Source: Zelopaecilomyces penicillatus
Taxonomy: Eukaryota; Ascomycota; Sordariomycetes; Hypocreales; Pseudodiploosporaceae
Assembly (NCBI GenBank): GCA_005765155.1
Contig: VCCP01000001.1
Span: 6,944,001 to 7,008,000 of the forward strand
Length of the DNA: 64,000 nt
Reading direction: 5' to 3'
This document shows positions 11,380 through 18,907 of this stretch, one piece after another; within the stretch, counting starts at the first letter, position 1, and the number at the start of each line of letters is the position of its first letter. The position numbers and the translations under genes are program-made. The notes beneath the pieces were generated by a model, which made no database searches, was not told the origin of the DNA, and was given only the letters and a program-made list of their open reading frames with translations.

Positions 11380-12011
11380 TGTGTGTGTGTATATCATGAC
11401 TACATTTAAATACACACTGTATGTGGACTGGCAGTGATGAATACTACTTACGTTTGATGATAGTTGATGGATCAGCGGCAGTTTTCCTCATCAGCCCCTG
11501 ACTATTGCACACCCTCTCTAGGTCATTGCTATGCGCAATTGTTACAACCATTGTGTTCTACAAATAGGCTCGGCAAAGACGAGACAAATTTCATCACAGT
11601 ATGGAATCAATTACCTCAATCTTCATTGCAGTACCGACGTGTTCCGAATTGACGCCTTCCGTTTCCCATCCTTTGAGAAATAAACGTGGTGCATAAATAA
11701 ATATATGCTCATACATTTGGCTGAACCCCCTTTATATAGGTGGCTCCATACCTAATGTTCACGATCATTTCTTCGCACGTATGTGTCTTGTGTAGCTGTC
11801 TCATATCTTTGTATAGCTTAATAACTTCCTCGGGTCATTATATCGACATGTGTCACGTTGAAGCTGGAGCTGGCATACTGATGTGCTAGTAATCACCAGA
11901 AATTATTATAAATTAATGTCTATAATATATTTCTAACCTTTTTATCTAAAGATTAATACAACTCAGAGTAGAGCTTAATCTCCTTCACATCTTCAATCAA
12001 GGGGCCCTTTA
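11380..12011. other. Intergenic between convergent UCH37 and kinase genes
   Basis: AT-rich 3' flanks of two converging genes. Nothing else seen. Confidence 0.5.
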
Positions 12012-13581
12012 TTACAACAGCCATGGATCTCGCAACAGTTCCTTAGCTGTGGGACGTGTTTTGGGGTCCCAAGTAAGAGCTCTTCGAATGAACTGGAGAA
12101 ACTTGGTATTATCTTGAAGCTTGGTCTCTGCCGCTTTTAGAGTCTTTTCTGTCGGAATAGGCACAAATTCGCCCCATGATCCTGTGGCACAGAAGTGATT
12201 AGATTAGAGCATTACTTTTGTCAACAACAAAAAAGAGGCGTTGGAGGCCACAGAAGCGTACCGTTTTCATCCCAATACTCGAGTGCCCTTTCACGATGGC
12301 GGCTGAGGAGCTCCAGGGGCGGCGGCCCCAGTGCCGCAATGAGTTCAGCAAAGTGTACGCCGTCGGAGAAGCTTCCGTCTTCGTTACGAGCACTGAACAA
12401 CGACTTGCCCTGCAGGAGATCCCATGCCTAGGATAAAGCCAAGGAGCCGTCAGTGCAACTGTTGAGCAACTAGAACAACTGCATAGTCAAGACTCACGGT
12501 AAGCCCAACGCTCCAGATATCTACCGGATAACTCCATTGGATTTGCAAAAGCGCCTCGGGGGCTCGATACATGATGGGCATAATATCACCGGCGTGGGGG
12601 CCAGGGCCAAGTCTAGTTTCACCAAAGTCGGAAAGCAGTAGGGGACCCGCCTTTGGATTCATGAGACGGGATAGGTAGATTGTACGGTCTTCAAGTTGCT
12701 TTCGAGGAACAGGACTCGAATGTTCGTTTTGTTCCAACTTCTGGAATAGTGAATTGTCGTTCAAACCGAGCAGGAGATTGCCCGGATGAATGTCTATACA
12801 TTTAGTAGATGCAAAATACCATGCGCTTGTGTGTTGTATCTATGTGAACAGCGAGATGAGAGAAGTGAACAATGCATACCGGTATGAACAGATTGCACCT
12901 CTGTGTGGAGGAAGTCAACAGCTTCGAGAAGCTCTTGAACAGCGCCCTTTACAAAGCCCTCATCAAATCCACAGCCTTTCATGAATACTAAATCCATATC
13001 GCGAATACTCATTTGAGACACTTGGAGAGCGAGCGTGATATGCGTCCCATAAGGACCCTCGACTTCAAAAGAAGCGAGCAAATTTCTTATGTTGTTGGCG
13101 CCAGCATGCTTACTTGATTGGGACCGAGCCAAATGCTGGTAAAAGGGCAGCTCACGATGCTGGGCTGAGTTGTGAATACAGACTTTGAGGGCTACGTACT
13201 GATGCTCCCTAAAGAAATAAATAGAAATGTCAAAATTAATTTGTTCGCATTTTTTGACCGAATGGGAGGACTCACTCACTGAAGGTCACGAGCAAGCCAT
13301 ATGGTAGAGGACGATCCGTACCCCAACTTAGCGACTGTCTGGAACCTGTTGTTGAAGACTTCACCAAGGCTGACGGGATAAAAGTGCTCTGGGTTGTATT
13401 CCGGCATTGTTTCCTCCTCGACCAGTTGGTCATGGGCAATGACATTGAACCCTTCTGAAGGTAATATCCGCAGTTCCGACCGCCGTCGGCATGCCGCAGA
13501 TAGTCCAAATTTGGCGGCAGTCGTAAGGGAGTTAAGTGTCCATGAGGAGAAGACTACAGGAATGTGTCGGCGGACAGACAA
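12012..13581 (-). CDS. SRPK-like serine/threonine protein kinase
   Basis: Exons 13581-13280, 13208-12880, 12793-12498, 12427-12262 and 12181-12012 join in frame to 420 residues. Kinase landmarks in order: glycine loop LGYGSSSTIWLARD; the ATP-anchoring Lys in YVALKVC; the catalytic loop HTDIHPGNLLL, with the HTD variant of HRD that is usual in SR-protein kinases; the magnesium loop LSDFGETRLG; APEALL; DIWSVGLTAWDLL; and a C-terminal WDPKTRPTAKELL segment. The Lys of the DIKPEN motif of classical SRPKs is replaced by His and the Glu by Gly. The long acidic spacer of true SRPKs is absent. This fits the expanded fungal SRPK-like group, whose substrates are mostly unknown. An N-terminal extension of about 60 residues precedes the PEYNPEHFYPVSLGE segment typical of the group. 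The gene borders the repeat island. Confidence 0.88.
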
Positions 13582-13647
13582 AGGCGAGATGGCCAGAATC
13601 GGGCAACTAAAACGTGGGAGTCGTTGCCCAAAAGGTTCGGCATAGCA

Positions 13648-14208
13648 TCATGGCTTTTTCCTTTCGTAAAATTCTGTCAGGATGGAGATCTCAGAAGACG
13701 TCCGACATTGAGCTTTGTGATCACCAACCAACACCGTAATAAAGCACAGACACGTAGTTGTAGGGATCTGATTGGCGCATGTACCACAATGCCGGTCACT
13801 GATAATCACCATTGATCGGTCCCTTTCCAAACAAGAACCATCTCCACAGAGTGTTTTTTTAAAGAATAATGGACCCATTCGTCGGCCATGGGTAGCGGTG
13901 TCAGGGCCGGAGGGGCGTGCGAAGGTGTTGGTAGAGGCATCAAAGGTAGGTATCAGCGGTGGTAGGGGAGATGGTGTTAGAGATGAGGGCGGCGGCGACG
14001 GCTGCTTTAGCAGCAGCGACGGCAGTGGTGGAGTTGATGGCGGCTTTGTGTCCTTGCCATCTTTTCCATCTGCCTCTTTGGGGAGCGGAACAGCAAAAAA
14101 GAAGAACCATATGACCGAAAGGCCCTCAAAAACTGCAGCAAAGAAAGTGGCAAAAGCACCGAAAATTCCCGACAATTCATAGTAATAGTGGACCCATTCG
14201 TCGGACAT
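13648..14208 (-). CDS. Hydrophobic repeat-family ORF (second locus), probably degenerate
   Basis: From the ATG at 14208 the frame runs 186 codons. It starts MSDEWVHYYYELSGIFGAF and continues into a hydrophobic helix (VIWFFFFAVPLP), a short GKDGKD stretch reminiscent of the Gly-X-Y tract of the member at 98-805, Pro/Ser-rich sequence, and a second partial unit (DASTNTF...). The frame stays open further upstream to 14430. The same aromatic motif occurs in another frame about 300 bases upstream, and a truncated copy lies about 300 bases downstream. The tail after about residue 105 resembles nothing and probably reads out of frame. I consider it a decayed or frameshifted member; function is unknown. 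Confidence 0.35.
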   Translation of the reverse strand: MSDEWVHYYYELSGIFGAFATFFAAVFEGLSVIWFFFFAVPLPKEADGKDGKDTKPPSTPPLPSLLLKQPSPPPSSLTPSPLPPLIPTFDASTNTFARPSGPDTATHGRRMGPLFFKKTLCGDGSCLERDRSMVIISDRHCGTCANQIPTTTCLCFITVLVGDHKAQCRTSSEISILTEFYERKKP

Positions 14209-14515
14209 GGATCCATATCTTGGTGCCGCAACAAGGACAGCGGTGATGACTATTTTGGCGATGGTGTTGGTAGAGGCATCAGGGGCGGCTTGGAGGGTCC
14301 CGGCGCAGTTGCACTGACACCGGCCGTCGCGGCTATCTTGCCATCCTTCCCATTCTTCCCATCTACCCCTTAGGGGGCGGAACAGCAAAACAAAAAAAAG
14401 GCCAGATGGCCGAGAAGACACCAAAAACACAACAAAAAGATGCCAAAGGCACCGAAAATTCCTGATAATTCATAGTAATAGTGGACCCATTCGTCGGATA
14501 TGGGTCTATATTGTG
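13860..14515 (-). repeat. Tandem array of about 300-bp units encoding the WVHYYYEL motif
   Basis: Three units begin near 14505, 14208 and 13895 (reading the minus strand). Each begins with the same sequence for (S/A)DEWVHY. The first unit reads SDEWVHYYYELSGIFGAF, then a hydrophobic stretch and a stop at 14372-14370; a shift of frame there would continue into GVDGKNGKDGK. The second is the ORF at 14208. The third is cut short after WVHY. The units also share the segment for DASTNT between copies. It is a tandem duplication with frameshifts. Confidence 0.65.
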
Positions 14516-15019
14516 GTGCTGCTACAGGGGTTATCATCATTATCATCATTATCGTTGTTGTAGTCGTTGTGGTTGGTGTGGTTGCTCTTATTTGTTGTAT
14601 AATGCGAGGTTTGCAAAAAAAAAATAAAAAAAATGAATATCATGATTATCCATCTGTCAGAATCATATATAAGGAACCCGTCTCGATTCCTTCCCAAACT
14701 CGAGCTGGCCCATGGTGAGAACAGCCTAGGAATGGAAAGGGCGTTTCAATGATGCCAGCGAAGGATATGGCAATCATGGAAGGTATGTCTAAAGAATCAT
14801 GTCAGTCGTCATCCAGAAGCAGAAGTGTGTCTATAATGAGAAACGGCATCCCCAGTGGTGCGAAATGAGAATGAGCCCGCTACAACTACGGCAGACGATT
14901 GACTGAAACCGGAAAGGGCGAGCATTTAACCCCCTGGGCGATGGCAGAATGGAAGGACTGCCAAGAGCATTCTTATTCCAACAGCAAGTGTGCATGGGTG
15001 CACACTTGCCGTTGCAGCT
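14460..15019 (-). repeat. Left arm of imperfect inverted repeat (family copy plus upstream region)
   Basis: Read on the minus strand, this arm resembles 16259-16700 read on the plus strand. It includes the aromatic-motif start, a trinucleotide-rich stretch, the block with CATGGGCCAGCT-like sequence and the GAATAAGAATGCTCTT block further upstream. In this copy the N-terminal frame is broken by expanded T runs after the ATG, compared with the FCFCFC start of the other copies. Confidence 0.6.
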
Positions 15020-15293
15020 TGGAGGTACGTAGACCCAGGCCCAAAGATTTGGTCACTAAAAGGCAAGGGATGGGTTAACGGCGGATACGGAATTGGGATT
15101 GAATGCACAGCAGCCAAAGAGTCAAGACTGCCGACGTGGTTTGGTCCCAGTCTACCAGCACAGGAAATCTATAATTAGAGCTGATCAACTCCCAGTCATC
15201 TACCTACAGTAGGTACTACCTTAGGTTAGTAACTACTGGTATGTATGCGTCTGTGCTGTACTGTGTTGGCAGGTGCAGAGCTCAAGGTCAGAC

Positions 15294-15485
15294 ATGAGTT
15301 GAACGAACATGAGCCAAATGATGGCTCTTTTCTAGACTCGCAAGCCCGCTCGTCTACCAAGGAGGATCCCATGATGCCAATGGATCGTCCTATTATCTCG
15401 GCCGATGAGCCCATCTCTTCAAGAAAGCCACACTGAGGCACTGCAATGCCGAAAGTGGGTTACGCGATATATGAGCATATGAATG
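15294..15485 (+). pseudogene. 3' end fragment of an AzgA-like purine permease gene
   Basis: The frame encodes about 47 residues (HELNEHEPNDGSFLDSQARS and onward to a stop at 15434-15436) that match the last residues of the permease gene at 18908-21445. Similarity continues about 45 bases past the stop. It begins abruptly near 15294 with no permease exons upstream, so it cannot be functional as a transporter. By eye, most base differences from the parent are synonymous (nine against four replacements and one codon loss). This suggests descent from a second permease gene once under selection, not a very recent copy. Orientation is opposite to the intact gene. Confidence 0.75.
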
Positions 15486-15980
15486 TACATGTGGAGCTTG
15501 GAGGAGTATGAAAGATGTGACTAAAGCCTTGATTCTTAAAAAAGAGACACGCTGAAAACGCTATCTGTGCAACGTAGAGTCCTTATTATAGGTCTACACC
15601 TATAAATATACAATAGCTAAATACAAGCTCACTGTAAGAGAGGACTAAAACAGCAGAAATTAGACACACCACACCCAGAAACGAAAAATGTGAATCTAGG
15701 TATGCCGGTTCAAGCGGATGCACACGAGGCAAACATGGGCAAAACATGCGACAAAGCTGTGATATAATAAAATGCACTTGAGGGACCAATGGATCATCCC
15801 ATAATTGATTAGGAAATAAATGTCTTTTCTTGGTAAATATTTTATGGGATTTGATGAGTAACTTGCAGCAGAGAGTGTATTCACCCTTACCATTAAAAAA
15901 CATATTATTAAGGGGAGCTATGGAAGTAAATTGTATGATATAGCTAGAGTATATTTTATAATCCTGTCTTTTAACTAGAA
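15486..15980. other. AT-rich spacer, no gene seen
   Basis: Lies between the permease fragment and the decamer array. Only low-quality open frames; nothing recognised. Confidence 0.45.
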
Positions 15981-16260
15981 ATTACTAAATATTGCTGGAT
16001 ATTGCTAGCTATTTCTAGATATTGCTAGATATTGCTAGATATTGCTGGATATTGCTAGCTATTTCTAGATATTGCTAGATATTGCTAGATATTGCTAGAT
16101 ATTGCTAGATATTGCTAGATATTGCTAGATATTGCTAGATATTGCTAGATATTGCTAGATATTACTAGATATTGCTAGATAATGCTAGATATTGCTAGAT
16201 ATTGCTGGGTATTCCTAGCTATTGCTGGATATTGCTAGATATTGCTAGCTATTGCTAGCT
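15981..16260. repeat. 28-unit perfect-period 10-bp minisatellite (ATTGCTAGAT)
   Basis: Twenty-eight consecutive decamers occupy exactly 280 bases with no insertion or deletion; consensus ATTGCTAGAT. Variation is limited to substitutions such as ATTGCTGGAT, ATTGCTAGCT and ATTTCTAGAT, with the most uniform units in the centre. Most units contain the palindrome CTAG. A related but decayed array is at 1924-2012. The period is close to one helical turn, so a DNA-bend or protein-phasing effect is possible but only inferred. Confidence 0.92.
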
Positions 16261-16823
16261 GCAAAGGCCACTTGCACCCAAACACACTTGCAGTTAGAAT
16301 AAGAATGCTCTTGCTATTCCGTCCATTCTTCCATCCCCAGAGAGATAAACGCTCCTTCAGTTTCAGTCAACTCATCTGCTGTGTCGTGCCATTGCCATTG
16401 CCGTAGTTATAGCGGGGCTCATTCTCATTTTGAGCGCCCTCCTCCTTCCTAAGTCATTCTTGCCATGGGCCAGCTATGAGTTTGGGAAGGAATCGACACG
16501 GGTTCCTTAAATATGATATCTGACAGATGGATAACCATGGTGTTCGTTTTCTGTTTTTGCAAGCCTCGCATTATACGACAAATGCGAGCCACCACACCAA
16601 CAACAGCGACAACAACTCATGTCCAACGAATGGGTCCACTATTACTATGAATTCTCGGGGATTTTCGGTGCCTTTGGCACATTCTTTGTTGCAGTTTTTG
16701 GTGGCCTCACGGCCGCCTCTGTCTCCAACACCGCCGCCTCCCGCTCCTCCACCATCCAGTCAAGAAACCGATCGCGCCGTTAAGGGCAGGTCGTCACCCT
16801 TGGCCTGCGTACCCGTTCAGCTC
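16259..16823 (+). repeat. Right arm of inverted repeat and 3' flank shared with the first locus
   Basis: The part to about 16700 mirrors 14460-15019. The part from about 16755 to 16823 (end of the ORF and beyond) resembles the complement of positions 1-130, including GCGTACCCGTTCAG. This copy therefore joins features of both other loci and shows that a whole transcription unit was duplicated. Confidence 0.6.
16619..16783 (+). CDS. Short member of the WVHYYYEL/NRSRR family (54 aa)
   Basis: An ATG at 16619 opens 54 codons: MSNEWVHYYYEFSGIFGAF, a hydrophobic helix (about residues 13-33), a short Ser/Ala linker and the end IQSRNRSRR followed by TAA. Compared with the member at 98-805 it has the aromatic motif, the helix and the C-terminus but no collagen-like tract, as if the middle had been deleted in frame. 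Just upstream, an ATG at 16537 opens the family's Cys/Phe-rich start (VFVFCFCK), but one base out of frame with this ORF. Either the gene is frameshifted, the short ORF is translated by itself, or a small intron joins them. Function is unknown. Confidence 0.45.
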   Translation: MSNEWVHYYYEFSGIFGAFGTFFVAVFGGLTAASVSNTAASRSSTIQSRNRSRR

Positions 16824-17473
16824 CATCGCCTTGCATCAAACCAAACGTAGGCGTAAAGACGAATCGTCAATGCCCGCGCCAACAATATCACATTTTCAAG
16901 CCTCAGCCTTATACGCAGCCGCCACAATGCCAGTCTCAGACGTACCGGTGACGCCAAGAAATTCGACCATATTGCTGCAGCTGGTTTCTCTTTTTCGCTC
17001 TCTTACTTGTAAGATCGCAAAGTAGTAAAGAACTAGACAAAAGGATGGTTGGGTGGTATGTCCCGCGCTGTTGGAGACAAGGTAAGAAATGCACACATGT
17101 GTAAGTTTACACAACTAACATTTTCGTGCTAGAGTTAATTACTCGGATTTACCTTTATTGGTGGAGAGAGGGCATCAATTCGAGTGAGTGCATAACTGTG
17201 TGGCAGCCAAAGAAAATGTTCTGGTCTCACGACAGCGCACTAACGTGACAGTCACAGTTGCGTAAACCAAGTTCGCCACAAGAAATAGAGTTGAACATTG
17301 CCGACAGCGGTGGAGAACGTACCAAAAAATGCAGCGTGGTTGGAAGCATAATTACCTACCTGACCTACGTACTTAAACCTGGCCTTGACCGAACGCATTT
17401 GGCAGAAACCCAACTTTCCGACTCGACTTTCTACCCCCCCCGCCATCATTACTCCCGAGGCACACATCACGAC
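16824..17473. other. Intergenic, no gene seen
   Basis: No supported gene. Frame extension of the next ORF back to 17258 exists but has no ATG, so this is treated as its promoter and leader. Confidence 0.45.
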
Positions 17474-18604
17474 ATGTGCATTGCACTTATAATGGCTGCT
17501 TTTATTCCTGCTGTTCTTCTCCTTTTTATGCACAAAAATTCAATCGCCTCATCCTCCAGCGGTAGTAGAGTCACATCATCATCGGAGTCGGACGACTGTT
17601 CGTCATGTGTCTGTCAATCTCACCAAGGCTGCTGTCGAGAGCATCGATCAACATGTTTGCCCAACCCCTGGGGAGGGCCTTCTACTTCTGAGACTTCCTC
17701 ACCCCCCACCAGCAGCAGTGGTATAGCCGGGCTGATGTTGAGATTTGCATCATCATCATCATCATCGAAGCCGATGAATGCCGAGTCCCGGCCATTACTC
17801 GAAAAGCCCAGGGCTATAGAAACACCACCAGATCCATACACAACACATACGCTTGTGCCTGTTCATGCCGCCGTGGCTTGTCATATTGCATCTGAAAATC
17901 TTAACTGTGTTTACCGCCGTCTTGACCCTGTCACGACGCTGGTGTCTATTAAAGAGCTATACTTTGAAGGATCAACTAGGTCTCAGGATGGAGTGCGGTA
18001 CGATTGGTACAATGAAGTCTACTTTTATAAAGGGACCTTCCTACAAAAACAAGAAATCCAATGTCTTCTACAGGATGGCGACGATACATACAAAGACCAG
18101 CGCTTTACTGGTTGTCCCCATCAGAATTTGGGTGTTTCTTCACCAGTATTCAAATATAATACAAGTGGGTTGCTCGAGGTGGAAACAACCATAGCCAGCG
18201 AACCATCAAGCTGTACATGTCATGCAAAAGACCAGAGGTGGAGCAGTCGTCAGGGCCGCTATATACAGATGGTTGTCTGTACAATATGTCATGCCGATGC
18301 AGAGTGCATCGTTGAGCTGAACTCTCGCAGTCTTCAGATAAAGTACACTTGCTACAAAGATCTTGGCCCAGGACTAGATGCAAGGCATCCCAAATGGCTT
18401 TCACTGCTCACAGGCGAAGGATGTCATAACCGGCCGGAGCATGAACTCGATCTCTATGCATGTGTGTGGCATATATCAAGAGTTTTGGGATCGAGAGGAC
18501 TTGAAAGAGTTATACATAAAACCCCACATGGATTATTTGATGTGAGGTCGGAGGATAAGTATAGGGAAGAAATATCCAGGGCGATGACCGCCACCCGCAA
18601 GTAG
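17474..18604 (+). CDS. Orphan protein with N-terminal membrane anchor
   Basis: I do not recognise this protein. The frame is open from 17258, but the first ATG is at 17474 (376 residues). It starts with a hydrophobic segment (CIALIMAAFIPAVLLLF) that would act as signal anchor, followed by a Ser- and Cys-rich stretch of low complexity. From about residue 125 the sequence looks folded: HAAVACHIASENLNCVYRRL, then a Cys-rich part with CTCHAKD and CTICHADAEC, and TCYKDLGPG, ending in a helix-rich region (DLYACVWHISRVLG). The many paired Cys and His could bind metal or form disulfides; with a signal anchor, disulfides are more likely. No intron is visible. The gene sits between the repeat island and the purine permease and may be lineage-specific. 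Confidence 0.6.
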   Translation: MCIALIMAAFIPAVLLLFMHKNSIASSSSGSRVTSSSESDDCSSCVCQSHQGCCREHRSTCLPNPWGGPSTSETSSPPTSSSGIAGLMLRFASSSSSSKPMNAESRPLLEKPRAIETPPDPYTTHTLVPVHAAVACHIASENLNCVYRRLDPVTTLVSIKELYFEGSTRSQDGVRYDWYNEVYFYKGTFLQKQEIQCLLQDGDDTYKDQRFTGCPHQNLGVSSPVFKYNTSGLLEVETTIASEPSSCTCHAKDQRWSSRQGRYIQMVVCTICHADAECIVELNSRSLQIKYTCYKDLGPGLDARHPKWLSLLTGEGCHNRPEHELDLYACVWHISRVLGSRGLERVIHKTPHGLFDVRSEDKYREEISRAMTATRK

Positions 18605-18907
18605 AGTGGGGGATGGGGAGGAAATGGAGGATCTAACACGAGGCCATATACGGAGGAGCCTATGTAATTATTTGAGGAGAAATTTGGTTCTAGAAGTGAC
18701 CGGCCCAAGGTTCTTTGCATTGCCAGGCTAGATGTTGGATTTTGATTGTACAAAGAGATTTCTGTATCTTCTGTCTAATCATGGATTCCAACCTTGTTTC
18801 ATGAACAGGTGCAACTTATAGGGCAATAAGAGATACGTGTTGATGGGTCACGGTAAAATTTCATTGTGCTCGTATATCATGTAGTCCGATTTCCGCATCA
18901 CAGTGTC

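Noticed and set aside
15245..15436. 63-codon plus-strand ORF as an independent gene
   Set aside because: Its last 47 codons are the copied 3' end of the purine permease gene, starting mid-protein. It is called a pseudogene fragment.
13648..16850. Repeat island as a DNA transposon or retrotransposon
   Set aside because: I found no transposase or reverse transcriptase motifs, no clear terminal inverted repeats ending in a target duplication, and the repeats carry their own coding motif instead.
17258..17473. N-terminal extension of the orphan protein
   Set aside because: No ATG in this part; it opens from a TTG. The ATG at 17474 begins right at a hydrophobic anchor.
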